From Xenococcaceae cyanobacterium MO_167.B27 (GTDB taxonomy: Bacteria > Cyanobacteriota > Cyanobacteriia > Cyanobacteriales > Xenococcaceae), in NCBI GenBank assembly GCA_030065935.1, contig JASJCP010000002.1:1-64000 (forward strand): a stretch of DNA of 64,000 bases. The letters are read 5' to 3'. Positions within the stretch are counted from its first letter, which is position 1, and each line of letters opens with the position of its first letter. Shown here in pieces: positions 55,171-63,289 of the stretch. The notes under the pieces were generated by a model. It saw only the letters and a program-made list of their open reading frames with translations. It did not search any database and was not told the origin of the DNA. The translations under genes were made by a program, and so were the position numbers.

Positions 55171-55443
55171 ATGGAATTACCAACCCCAGATACACCCCTT
55201 TACAATCATCCTTTACCTAAAATAGAAAAGTGGCTTATTAATTTAGGTTGCCACCAAGACAAAGATAATCTTCATTGTTGGTATATAAAACAACCAACTT
55301 GGCAAGCAGAAATTTGTCTTGAAGTCGAAGAATTAAGGGTAAGTTACCTTAAAGCTGCTCCAGAAGGAGGAAATCTTAATCGTTCTTTCAAATACTCTCT
55401 AAGTCGCCAAGATATAGAAGATGCTGTCTTTTCTGGTCCTTAA
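55171..55443 (+). CDS. DUF3143 family protein
   Basis: 90 residues. It starts 'MELPTPDTPLYNHPLPKIEK' and keeps the 'WLINLGCHQD', 'CWYIKQPTWQAEI' and C-terminal 'YSLSRQDIEDAVFSGP' motifs of this cyanobacteria/plastid-specific family. The next upstream gene encodes the J-domain protein, and this pairing is common in cyanobacteria. Function is not established. Confidence 0.9.
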   Translation: MELPTPDTPLYNHPLPKIEKWLINLGCHQDKDNLHCWYIKQPTWQAEICLEVEELRVSYLKAAPEGGNLNRSFKYSLSRQDIEDAVFSGP

Positions 55444-55482
55444 CTAAGGAACAAGGAGTAAGGAATTTATTTCTGTTACTTT

Positions 55483-55968
55483 CTAGTTCGTTATGTCTTC
55501 AGTAATTAATACTAGAGGCATAATCTCATTTTCAGGAACAGATGAGATACTTGCTTCAATTTTTTCTTTTAAACAAGTAGCTATTAATCGATTAACTAGT
55601 CGAATTTCAGGAGTGGGATCGTATTTATAGATCACTTCATAGATGGGCTGTTTTTTGACTAATCTAATATTTTTGGGGTTTGTAACTTGCTTCTGCTTTT
55701 TTTTAATATAAATCTGAGGTTTCTTATTTCTGTCTTTGATGTCTGGTAAAATATCACTGGTTTGCCAATACCCTTTATATACATGACTACGAGGGTTTTG
55801 ATATAGCTTGAAACTAGGAAAAGAAGGGATATACAGGGAGCAAAAATCTTCTTCTTTTTTGATCTGGAAACAACCATAATCTTTTTCTTGTTTATCCAGC
55901 ATTTTGTTAATAGCTAATACTAGTCCAGGTAAATTATGGATTAGTTCCCTAGTTTCAGTTAAATACAT
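55483..55968 (-). CDS. Hypothetical basic protein
   Basis: 161 residues with no recognised domain. A helical N-terminus ('HNLPGLVLAINKMLDKQEKD') precedes a strongly basic middle segment (Lys-rich, about 80-110) and a mixed C-terminal half. It stands convergent to the DUF3143 gene with a 39-base gap. The intact frame and normal composition make it likely to be real. Confidence 0.6.
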   Translation of the reverse strand: MYLTETRELIHNLPGLVLAINKMLDKQEKDYGCFQIKKEEDFCSLYIPSFPSFKLYQNPRSHVYKGYWQTSDILPDIKDRNKKPQIYIKKKQKQVTNPKNIRLVKKQPIYEVIYKYDPTPEIRLVNRLIATCLKEKIEASISSVPENEIMPLVLITEDITN

Positions 55969-56107
55969 TACAAATACTCCAAAGAAAAAATATTATATAG
56001 TAATTTTCCAAGTTTATGGGGTAAATTTCCATCAACCCTCGCGAAGCGACGAGTTAGGTCTCTACCATCAACTTTCAACCAGGATATGCTGTAGCTCACT
56101 TAACTCA

Positions 56108-56155
56108 ATGTCAAAAGAAGTCCCACACTTAGAGTGTAGGGATGAATTTTGACCA
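56108..56155 (+). repeat. TnpB right-end-like hairpin
   Basis: 'GAAGTCCCACACT', TAG, 'AGTGTAGGGATGAAT' forms an imperfect stem and resembles the terminal hairpin of TnpB-type elements ('GAAGCCCAC...GTGGG'). It lies upstream of the TnpB gene at 56252 and could be its left end or the end of a lost neighbour element. Confidence 0.45.
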
Positions 56156-56251
56156 ATAAATAAATTTCCGCGCGGAGCGCATCCTTACTCTACAATTGAC
56201 TTGGGCTTATGTTTTTGCTTATAATAATGTTTATCGAAAAATATAATTCAT

Positions 56252-57451
56252 GTGAAAGCCTTGCACAGAGCTATCAAAATTAGAATTTATCCAACATCTG
56301 AGCAGTCCCAAAAGCTTAGTCAAGTCATGGGTTGTGCCAGATGGTGGTGGAACTACGCTCTGAACTTATGCAACCAAACATATAAGGATACTGGCAAAGG
56401 ATTGGGCAGAACAGCACTCAATAGTGTTTTGCCTCAACTCAAAAAAGCAGAAGAAACAGAATGGTTAGGAGAATGTTATTCACAGGTTTTGCAATCAACA
56501 ACGTTAAACCTAACTAAAGCTTTCAAAAACTTTTTTGAAAAACGAGCTAAATATCCAAGATTCAAATCTTATCATGGGAGACAATCAGCACAATATCCTC
56601 AAAACTGCCTCATAGTTGAAGGAGGGCTAAAAATTCCACAAGTTGGAATTATTAAAGCCAGTATTCATCGTTTATTTGATGGAAAATTAAAAACCGTAAC
56701 TATTAGTAAAACACCAACAGGGGAATATTATGCTTCTTTATTATTTGATACGGAGCAAGAAGAACCCGAGGTTGTTATTGCTGGTAAAGTTATTGGAATA
56801 GATTTAGGGATTAAGGATTTTGCGATTACTAATGATAATGAGAAAACAAGCAAATATCCTAATCCCAGGTACATTAAAAAACATGAACGTAACTTGGCAA
56901 GAAAGCAAGCTAAGTTAGCCCGTAAGAAAAAAGGGAGTAAATCAAGACAAAAAGCCAGAAGGCTAGTGGCAAGAGTACACGAACGTATTAGCAATGCCCG
57001 TCAAGATTTTCTACATAAATTGTCAAGAAAAATAGTCAACAACAATCAAGTAGTAGTCATTGAGAATTTGAACGTCAAGGGTATGGTTCGTAACCGTAAA
57101 TTAGCCAAAGCAATATCTGATGCTGGTTGGGGAATGTTTACCAATTTCTTAGATTACAAGCTCAAAGAAAAAGGCGGTTTGTTATTAGAAATTGATAGAT
57201 GGTTTCCCAGTTCTAAAACTTGTTCATCTTGTCTTTATCAAATGTCAGATATGCCATTAGAGGTAAGACAATGGACTTGTCCTAGTTGTGGAACACATCA
57301 TGACAGAGATGAAAACGCAGCTAAAAATATTAGAACAGAAGGCATCAGAATTTTATCGGTCTTAGGAACTAGGACTGCTGCTAGTAGAGGGGATGTAAGA
57401 CCAAGGAGTGGACGTAAGTCTGTTTTGAGCGCGGGGGATGCTCTCGGTTAG
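56252..57451 (+). CDS. tnpB: TnpB-family RNA-guided nuclease (second copy)
   Basis: 399 residues from a GTG start ('MKALHRAIKIRIYPTSEQSQ'), typical for this subgroup. RuvC residues: Asp in 'IGIDLGIKDFAI', Glu in 'VVIENLNVKG' and Asp in 'HDRDENAAKN'. The zinc finger is CSSC then CPSCG. It is only distantly related to the other two copies in this window. No tnpA is adjacent. The GTG start and full set of catalytic residues suggest an active protein. Confidence 0.93.
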   Translation: MKALHRAIKIRIYPTSEQSQKLSQVMGCARWWWNYALNLCNQTYKDTGKGLGRTALNSVLPQLKKAEETEWLGECYSQVLQSTTLNLTKAFKNFFEKRAKYPRFKSYHGRQSAQYPQNCLIVEGGLKIPQVGIIKASIHRLFDGKLKTVTISKTPTGEYYASLLFDTEQEEPEVVIAGKVIGIDLGIKDFAITNDNEKTSKYPNPRYIKKHERNLARKQAKLARKKKGSKSRQKARRLVARVHERISNARQDFLHKLSRKIVNNNQVVVIENLNVKGMVRNRKLAKAISDAGWGMFTNFLDYKLKEKGGLLLEIDRWFPSSKTCSSCLYQMSDMPLEVRQWTCPSCGTHHDRDENAAKNIRTEGIRILSVLGTRTAASRGDVRPRSGRKSVLSAGDALG

Positions 57452-57531
57452 AGAGCATATCCAATCACGCTGTTGAAGTCAAACAACTTTAGGGAAGCTA
57501 GAAGCCCACGGTGAAACCGTGGGTAGTTCAC
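57452..57531 (+). ncRNA. Right end / predicted omega-RNA 3' part (second TnpB)
   Basis: After the stop, 'GAAG' leads into CCCACGGT (57505-57512), loop GAA and ACCGTGGG (57516-57523), a perfect 8-bp hairpin, then TAGTTCAC. This matches the usual right end of IS200/IS605 TnpB elements, where the guide begins just beyond. Confidence 0.6.
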
Positions 57532-57611
57532 ATGATGAGTGCTATATATTTGTGCAGCAAAATTGCCTATAATTTTAGACGATTTACCTAAAATTTAACG
57601 ATAAATATTCT

Positions 57612-58139
57612 ATGGATCTCAAAAAATTTTTAGAACATTGTCAAGGCAATTGGTTTAGTCAACGTACTAATTATCATCTCAACTCAGAAAAAACCGAAAA
57701 TAGTAAAGCGGAGATTGCCATAGAATTTCTTGACCCAGAAGATTCTAGGGTAGTTCAACTATGCAAAGAGCATCAAATTAATCCTCAATTAAGTATAGGC
57801 GCGATCGCTTCAGATTGGGATAATGCTCCAGACTGGGGAAAACCAAAACAGCAAGGCTCTTGTTTAGTAGTTTTAATTCCTAACAGCGATCGCGATCAAC
57901 AAGGTAAAATTCTCCAAACTATCCCTAAAACTCCCACTACTAGTAATACTGGTAGTTATATTCTAGGAGCAGATGAAGCTCTCACCCTGATTATGGAGAC
58001 AAAAGATTTTGTTGTGGAAGAACGTCTCTGGTTTGCTGGTGATAATCTAAGATTGCGAACCATCATCATCAAAAACTCGCAAGGTAAGATGCAAACTACT
58101 TTCTATTCTGAAATTCGCAAACTACCACCCAAAAAATAA
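57612..58139 (+). CDS. Phycobiliprotein lyase, CpcS/CpeS family
   Basis: 175 residues with the lipocalin-like CpcS/CpeS pattern: 'FLEHCQGNWFSQRTNYHL' at the start and 'RLWFAGDNLRLRT' near the C-terminus. These lyases attach phycocyanobilin or phycoerythrobilin to Cys-84-type sites of phycobiliprotein subunits. S-type proteins come as CpcS, CpcU, CpeS and CpeU; which one this is cannot be read directly. No phycobiliprotein gene is near. Confidence 0.9.
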   Translation: MDLKKFLEHCQGNWFSQRTNYHLNSEKTENSKAEIAIEFLDPEDSRVVQLCKEHQINPQLSIGAIASDWDNAPDWGKPKQQGSCLVVLIPNSDRDQQGKILQTIPKTPTTSNTGSYILGADEALTLIMETKDFVVEERLWFAGDNLRLRTIIIKNSQGKMQTTFYSEIRKLPPKK

Positions 58140-58309
58140 TCTTTTTAATTCTTCTTGCAGAAAATATTAAGATACGTAAAGGCAGGAGTAGTTGAGATTT
58201 GTCTAAAAAAAAGTAAATTAAACTTTTTAAAACTTCACAACCAAAATGCCTATGCTACTATCTGGATGATCGATCAGAGAGCGAAATTTCTAGTTAACTC
58301 TGATTCTTT

Positions 58310-59413
58310 GTGGTGGAGGAGTCTAATCAAGTGCAATCTAAATTTTCTCAAGAACAAAAAAATCTCAAAAGCAAAAGAATACACCCACAGCCACTCCGTA
58401 TGGGGGTTATTGGTGTGGGAAACATGGGAAGACATCATGCTCGTATTCTGAGTCTCATTAAAGATATTGAACTAGTTGGAGTATCAGATATTAATGTAGA
58501 GCGTGGGATTGATATTGCTAGTAGATATCGAACTCGCTTTTTTGAAAATTATTTAGAATTATTACCTCTTGTGGATGCAGTATGTATAGCTGTTCCAACT
58601 CGATTACATCATCAAGTAGGGCTTGATTGTCTGCAAACAGGGGTTCATGTTCTAATCGAAAAACCGATTGCAGCTTCTATTCCCGAAGCAGAATCTTTGG
58701 TGAATGCAGCAGCAGAATCCCAATGTATTTTACAAGTAGGTCATATCGAAAGATTTAATCCAGCTTTTGCTGAATTAAGCAAAATTACCCAAACAGAAGC
58801 AATATTATCTCTGGAAGCACGTCGGATGAGTCCTTATTCTCAAAGAGCTAATGATGTTTCTGTGGTTTTGGACTTAATGATCCATGATATAGATTTGTTG
58901 TTGGAGCTTACCTCATCACCAGTAGTTAAGCTAACTGCTAGTGGTAGTAGTGCTTCTGATTCTGGTTATCTAGATTATGTTACTGCTACTCTAGGTTTTG
59001 CCAATGGGGTAGTTGCTACTCTAGCAGCATCAAAAATTACTCATCGTAAAATCCGTTGTCTTACCACCCATTGCAAGAAATCTTTAATTGAAACAGACTT
59101 TTTAAATAACGACATTTCTATTTATCGCTATCCTACCGAGAATATTCTCAATTCATCTTCTAACAAAGTCTATCGCCAAGACGGTTTGATTGAAAAAGTT
59201 TATACCAGTAACGTTGAACCTCTCTACGCAGAATTAGAACACTTTGTCGGCTGTATTCGGGGAGGGGAACATCCTTCTGTGGGTGGTAAGCAAGGAATTC
59301 AAGCTTTGCGTTTGGCGAGTCTAATTGAACAAATGGCTTTTGATGGAAAAGTCTGGCATCATACAGACTGGCAAACACAAGCTATCGATCATCCCAGTAT
59401 TAGTGTCTCGTGA
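58310..59413 (+). CDS. Gfo/Idh/MocA-family oxidoreductase
   Basis: 367 residues. The Rossmann domain begins 'MGVIGVGNMGRHHARIL' and continues with 'VCIAVPTRLHHQVGLDCLQ' and the Lys of the family motif in 'VLIEKPIA'. The C-terminal sheet domain follows. The start is uncertain: a GTG at 58310 gives a 30-residue polar leader, while the ATG at 58400 begins exactly at the Rossmann fold but has no ribosome site. Substrates of this family are mostly sugars or sugar nucleotides; biliverdin reductase is a relative. I do not assign one. Confidence 0.88.
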   Translation: MVEESNQVQSKFSQEQKNLKSKRIHPQPLRMGVIGVGNMGRHHARILSLIKDIELVGVSDINVERGIDIASRYRTRFFENYLELLPLVDAVCIAVPTRLHHQVGLDCLQTGVHVLIEKPIAASIPEAESLVNAAAESQCILQVGHIERFNPAFAELSKITQTEAILSLEARRMSPYSQRANDVSVVLDLMIHDIDLLLELTSSPVVKLTASGSSASDSGYLDYVTATLGFANGVVATLAASKITHRKIRCLTTHCKKSLIETDFLNNDISIYRYPTENILNSSSNKVYRQDGLIEKVYTSNVEPLYAELEHFVGCIRGGEHPSVGGKQGIQALRLASLIEQMAFDGKVWHHTDWQTQAIDHPSISVS

Positions 59414-59423
59414 CCTCTACCTT

Positions 59424-59604
59424 ATACCAATTCTGAAAAGTCAAGCTACAGATGGGGAAGTGGGGCACCGAAGGAGACTTCATTACAAAGTCGATACGGA
59501 CATCTTACGGTGAGCCGTGCTCCCGCTCACCCGTGTCCTCCTCTTTTGGCTTCAATACCTAGATATATTAAGTCTCCTCCCGGGGGGAAGTGGGGGATTG
59601 GTAT
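59424..59604. repeat. MITE-like element, long copy
   Basis: The core 59470-59584 has inverted ends GAAGGAGACTT and AAGTCTCCTCCC and matches the 69-bp element at 43942-44010 in reverse orientation, with about 45 extra bases inside. That extra part is itself a hairpin (GGTGAGC/GCTCACC within GGACA/TGTCC). The core is flanked by a second inverted pair, ATACCAAT (59424-59431) and ATTGGTAT (59597-59604). Apart from this repeat, the 59414-59785 spacer shows no gene. Confidence 0.7.
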
Positions 59605-59785
59605 TAGATGGGGAACGAAAGTAGCAAGTCTAAATAGAAATGGTATTAAAGGACGAGGAATGAATTATGAGGGCGGAGGAAAAACTTTCCTTTCTCCTTA
59701 TCACTCATTGGTACAGGTTTCCTGAGAAGGGGGATTTTAAATTAATGATTAGCTGATTCCATATCTATTCCTCATCCTTCATCCT

Positions 59786-60709
59786 TTATTCCTCATCCTT
59801 ATTAATTGATTTAGCTAGAGTTTCGCTGACTAAGTGATTTCCTTGGGGACTAAGGTGAATATGGTCGCGGTATAAAAACTCTGGTTGGGGAAAATCAGCA
59901 AATATGGGCAAAAAATCAATGTAAGTAATTTGCTCTTGAGTGGTAAATTCTTCAAGACGATTTCTAGCTTTTTTTTCATAATCTCTGGAGCCTGTTGCTT
60001 CTAATTCCCTGAGTAAAGGAGTCATAGCCAAGATAAATTCTGTATTTCCCGCTTCTGCGATCGCCTTAATCTCTCGGATAGCTTGTAAATTCGAGCCTAC
60101 GCGATCGCCTTTTTCTTGATTCTGATTCGGTAAAGGTTTGGGTTTAGCCACAAATCGCTCTATAGCTTCTGTCAAAGCTAGGAGAGGCTTTTGGTCTGGA
60201 TAGTTGCGATCTACTCCCACTACAGAAGAATTGGGCGCAGTAGCAAATAAATCATCAGTATTAATCACTAAAATCAGGACTTGAGACTCAAATAAACCAA
60301 ATCGCTTGAGATAAGCTAATTCGTTGCGAGGTCCCCAAGAGTTAGCAGAAGCATTTAGGACTTGGACAGAGTTAGCGGAAGAGTTTAACTCTTTAGCAAC
60401 AGAAGCAGACAGAATTTCTTGTTGATCTGTCCACCAACCCCCATTAACAATAGAATCTCCTAACAACAATACTCGAAACATAGAATCTGGTTTCGCTTCT
60501 GCGATCGCTTCATGGCGCATCGAGTACTGATTAATCTGGATTTGATTACCCATTCTTCTGAGATTTTGATTAGGCGCAAGCAAATAGCCAATTTCATCAT
60601 CAGCAATATACAGTGGAGGGTTGCCCAAACCAAAAATCAATCTTAAGCCTCCCTCAACTACTACCACAGAACCTATTACTGTAGTGATAATAATCAATAA
60701 TATTTTCAT
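59786..60709 (-). CDS. Membrane-anchored SGNH/GDSL hydrolase family protein
   Basis: 307 residues. An N-terminal membrane anchor (about 3-22) is followed by an SGNH hydrolase domain with the Ser block 'LLLGDSIVNG' and the Asp-His block 'RDHIHLSPQGNHL'. The Gly and Asn blocks are less clear. Members hydrolyse esters on polysaccharides or lipids outside the membrane. It stands alone. Confidence 0.88.
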   Translation of the reverse strand: MKILLIIITTVIGSVVVVEGGLRLIFGLGNPPLYIADDEIGYLLAPNQNLRRMGNQIQINQYSMRHEAIAEAKPDSMFRVLLLGDSIVNGGWWTDQQEILSASVAKELNSSANSVQVLNASANSWGPRNELAYLKRFGLFESQVLILVINTDDLFATAPNSSVVGVDRNYPDQKPLLALTEAIERFVAKPKPLPNQNQEKGDRVGSNLQAIREIKAIAEAGNTEFILAMTPLLRELEATGSRDYEKKARNRLEEFTTQEQITYIDFLPIFADFPQPEFLYRDHIHLSPQGNHLVSETLAKSINKDEE

Positions 60710-60878
60710 GTTTGTTTGTTGAGTATTTTTATTTCTTCTTAATAAAGCATTAATTTAGAGTAAACCAGTCCCAAATGTAATATAAAAGAGAAGAATTGTT
60801 GTTACTATCATTTACTTGCCATCCTAAAATCTATCAAATTCACTCACAAATCATCTAGCTAATAAGGAGTTTTGAGTT

Positions 60879-61016
60879 ATGTCCGACTTAAATCGTGGAA
60901 TTATGAAATTTAAAGGAGCAGATAAACCCATAATAGTTGCTACTTCTGCTCTTATAATTTTTAGTAGCATTATTGTACTCATTGTGTGGGCATTAACGTC
61001 CGCTTATGCCGTGTGA
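60879..61016 (+). CDS. Single-pass membrane microprotein, 45 residues
   Basis: ATG at 60879 follows AAGGAGT. The product starts 'MSDLNRGIMKFKGADKPIIV' and has one hydrophobic helix (about 18-40) ending 'LTSAYAV'. Size, single helix and short polar N-terminus are like the small subunits of photosynthetic or NDH-1 complexes, but I cannot match it to one by memory. Its TGA stop is made of bases that look like the end of the convergent TnpB element. Confidence 0.7.
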   Translation: MSDLNRGIMKFKGADKPIIVATSALIIFSSIIVLIVWALTSAYAV

Positions 61017-61053
61017 CATCTCCCGACACTCTATCCGTAGGATAGAGTGCGGG
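61014..61053 (-). ncRNA. Right end / predicted omega-RNA 3' part (third TnpB)
   Basis: On the minus strand CCCGCACTCTATCC and GGATAGAGTGTCGGG form a 14-bp stem with a single bulge, preceded by 'GAAG' and followed by AGATGTCA. The tnpB stop lies inside this stem. The last bases coincide with the stop codon of the 45-residue gene on the other strand. Confidence 0.6.
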
Positions 61054-62308
61054 CTTCCAATCCTCGCAGATTGGTATTTCTGGATCGGCACTTATCTAGG
61101 CAAGAAACCCCCGATAGTACGCCATTACCAGACAGTTTCCTTTCCCGACAGTCCATCGGTACTACTGATTCCAATCCTCGATTTAGAATTACTCGACCAC
61201 TAGCATGATCTCTTGTAGTTTGATAGTTACATTCAGGACAGATATGGACTCTTTCTTTGAGTTGTTTCTTACCTGTGTGAGTCCCACATTCAGGGCAAAT
61301 TTGACTGGTGTACTTGTGGTCAACTTGAGAAAAGTACTTACCACGTTTCCAGCAAACCCAAGACAGCAAATCGCGGAATTGACCAAAACCACCGTCAAGC
61401 ATTTGTTTACCCACAAAACCTTTGGCACTCATCTTAAAGTTGATGTCCTCAACAAAAATCATGTCTGCCTGGTCGCATAAGATATGACTAGTTTGAAAGT
61501 GAAAGTTTTTACGAGAATTGGCTATTTTATGGTGAAGTCTAGCAACTTTTAGTTGCGCTTTTTCCCAGTTTTTTGACCGCTTATTCTTACGAGATACTCT
61601 CCGTTGCAGCACTTTAAGCCTACCTTGGAGTTTTCGGAAAAATAAGCTGGGTTCGACTCGAAAGTTGTCGCTAGTCACCAAAAACGATTCTAATCCGATA
61701 TCAATTCCGATACCTCGCCCAAAAGGCAAAGGATCGGGTACATTAACATCGCACTGGATACTTACAACTGCATACCAGATAGTTCCTCTTGCTCTTGATA
61801 CAATCCTGACTCCTTTAACCTTAAATCCCTCTGGGATTGGTCGATGACAATTAATAATTACTTCGCCAATTTTGGGGAGTTTAATGGTGTTTCCTTTAAT
61901 TGGATTATTGGCAAACTGAGGAAACAAAAAGGATTGATATCTTCCGTATTTCTTATAACGAGGAAATCCGAAACCTCTATTTTTAAAGCTTTCCCAAGTA
62001 TTATGCAACCGCTTAACTACATCCTGAGTTACTTGAGAATGAACATCCTTATAAAATGGATTAACCTTTTTCCATTGTGTAAGTTGTCGCTTTTGTTCCA
62101 AATAACTAGGAAAAGGGATATCAGGAGATATTATATATTCCCTTACCAAAGAGCAAGAGAACAAACTACATTTTCTCGATGCTATCCAATCCTTGAGGTC
62201 ACGCAAACATTTGTTGTAAAGATGTCGGCACGTCTCCAACCATTCCAGCATCAATGTTTGCTGTCGTGCCGTTGGATATATTCGATAGGTGTAGTTCATC
62301 GTAAGCAT
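61031..62308 (-). CDS. tnpB: TnpB-family RNA-guided nuclease (third copy)
   Basis: 425 residues, starting 'MLTMNYTYRIYPTARQQTLM'. RuvC residues: Asp in 'GIGIDIGLESFLV', Glu in 'IFVEDINFK' and Asp in 'TTRDHASGRVIL'. The zinc finger is CPECG then CPECN. Its ends share the GATGTCA terminus with the element at 37165 although the proteins differ. No tnpA is adjacent. Upstream (62309-62460) lies an inverted repeat, CTGGCATTC/GAATGCCAG, that may belong to the left end. Confidence 0.93.
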   Translation of the reverse strand: MLTMNYTYRIYPTARQQTLMLEWLETCRHLYNKCLRDLKDWIASRKCSLFSCSLVREYIISPDIPFPSYLEQKRQLTQWKKVNPFYKDVHSQVTQDVVKRLHNTWESFKNRGFGFPRYKKYGRYQSFLFPQFANNPIKGNTIKLPKIGEVIINCHRPIPEGFKVKGVRIVSRARGTIWYAVVSIQCDVNVPDPLPFGRGIGIDIGLESFLVTSDNFRVEPSLFFRKLQGRLKVLQRRVSRKNKRSKNWEKAQLKVARLHHKIANSRKNFHFQTSHILCDQADMIFVEDINFKMSAKGFVGKQMLDGGFGQFRDLLSWVCWKRGKYFSQVDHKYTSQICPECGTHTGKKQLKERVHICPECNYQTTRDHASGRVILNRGLESVVPMDCRERKLSGNGVLSGVSCLDKCRSRNTNLRGLEARTLSYG

Positions 62309-62370
62309 AGAACTATCTTAGCATGATAAATGAACCACGATAAAACTTTTGAGAATTACCGACTGGCATT

Positions 62371-62436
62371 CTCACCGAAGGTGCGCGGAGCGACCCCGAC
62401 GCTCATGCTACCCATAGAGCGCGGGGAGGAATGCCA
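62371..62436. repeat. Palindromic element beside the third TnpB
   Basis: CTGGCATTC and GAATGCCAG enclose a GC-rich segment containing the CACCGAAGGTGCGCGGAGCG type of repeat also found near 27001. It may be the left end of the TnpB element or an independent repeat inserted there. A run of 13 As follows at 62464-62476. Confidence 0.5.
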
Positions 62437-62485
62437 GATTAGCTAAAATTATTTAGCTCACCCAAAAAAAAAAAAAGAATAAGAC

Positions 62486-62514
62486 TTGGATTTTGGTAAA
62501 GGATGTGCTAGGAT
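62486..62514 (+). promoter_or_regulatory. Promoter of the tRNA-Tyr gene
   Basis: TTGGAT (62486-62491) and TAGGAT (62509-62514) are 17 bases apart, with an extended -10 TGC directly before. A start near 62521 would leave a short leader before the tRNA. Confidence 0.6.
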
Positions 62515-62534
62515 AAATAACTGTGACAACAAAG

Positions 62535-62616
62535 GGGTCGATGCCCGAGTGGTTAATGGGGGCGGACTGTAAATCCGCTGGCTATGCCTACGCTGGTTCA
62601 AATCCAGCTCGGCCCA
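62535..62616 (+). tRNA. tRNA-Tyr (GTA)
   Basis: The acceptor stem GGGTCGA pairs with TCGGCCC (one G-T pair), discriminator A. The anticodon stem-loop 'GCGGACTGTAAATCCGC' gives anticodon GTA. A long variable arm, as in bacterial tRNA-Tyr, and the T loop 'GGTTCAAATCC' follow. CCA is not encoded. Confidence 0.96.
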
Positions 62617-62642
62617 TTTCAAAAATCAAGACAGTCTCTAGA

Positions 62643-63137
62643 CTAATCAACAATTTCAAACTTTAGTTGTTGCTGAGTTAGAAAGTTGTGGGTGAAGTGA
62701 TCTATAACATTAGTATCACTCAATTCTAGATTGTAAAAGTCTGTAGTTTCATGATCAAAATAAGGACCCGCGTGCCAAGTACCCACTTCTAGCTTAATAA
62801 AGCAATCACCAGGGATGTGAAAAGCAGCCATTTTGCTAATATCTGGTTGAGATTCTGAGTTAGTAGGCGCAACAGCTATATACCAGTCTTTTCCTTCTAA
62901 TGACCCCAAACATTGAGTACAGAGATTATGGCGTGTAATCTTAGTAAATTCTCTACCTCTGTGACTTAACTGCATAATATAAAATCGAGGTATGCCACCA
63001 CTTAACTGAAGTTGAGCATCAGTGTCATCATAGGGTTTACCATCAAAAGATGGAGTAATTAACTGCCCATAAGGCTTAAATTTTTCTGGAGTGATTAATT
63101 CTGCACGGAGTTGTTTAACAGTAAAAGTGTTACTCAT
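62643..63137 (-). CDS. Ureidoglycolate lyase family protein (AllA-like)
   Basis: 164 residues with the AllA cupin pattern: 'LITPEKFKPYGQLI' at the start, 'HRGREFTKITRHN', 'FHIPGDCFIKLEVGTWHAGPY' broken only by family changes, and 'DFYNLELSDTNVIDH'. The metal or active His is in 'GTWHAGPY'. Ureidoglycolate lyase releases urea from ureidoglycolate in allantoin breakdown. No other purine-catabolism gene is close, so the actual role is open. Confidence 0.88.
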   Translation of the reverse strand: MSNTFTVKQLRAELITPEKFKPYGQLITPSFDGKPYDDTDAQLQLSGGIPRFYIMQLSHRGREFTKITRHNLCTQCLGSLEGKDWYIAVAPTNSESQPDISKMAAFHIPGDCFIKLEVGTWHAGPYFDHETTDFYNLELSDTNVIDHFTHNFLTQQQLKFEIVD

Positions 63138-63149
63138 AAGTAAGTAATT

Positions 63150-63262
63150 AGTAGTGAGTCGTGAGTCGTGAGTCGTGAGTAGTTAGTAGTTAGTAGTTAG
63201 TAGTTAGTAGTTAGTAGTTAGTAACAACAATCAATCCCCCTGACCCCTGACCCCTGACCCCA
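63150..63262. repeat. Three adjacent heptamer arrays
   Basis: GTGAGTC is repeated about four times (63154-63180), then AGTTAGT about six times (63181-63223), then CCCCTGA/CCCTGAC about three times (63237-63259). All three units are seven bases long but different in sequence. They fill the spacer between the AllA-like gene and the permease gene. Confidence 0.85.
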
Positions 63263-63289
63263 ATCCCCAGTCCCTACTAACATTAATTT

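Noticed and set aside
58155-58451. 98-residue plus-strand frame
   Set aside because: It overlaps the Gfo/Idh/MocA gene in another frame and reads as random sequence.
63150-63262. Possible CRISPR array
   Set aside because: Units are seven bases in direct contact without spacers; no other region shows repeat-spacer periodicity and no cas genes are present.
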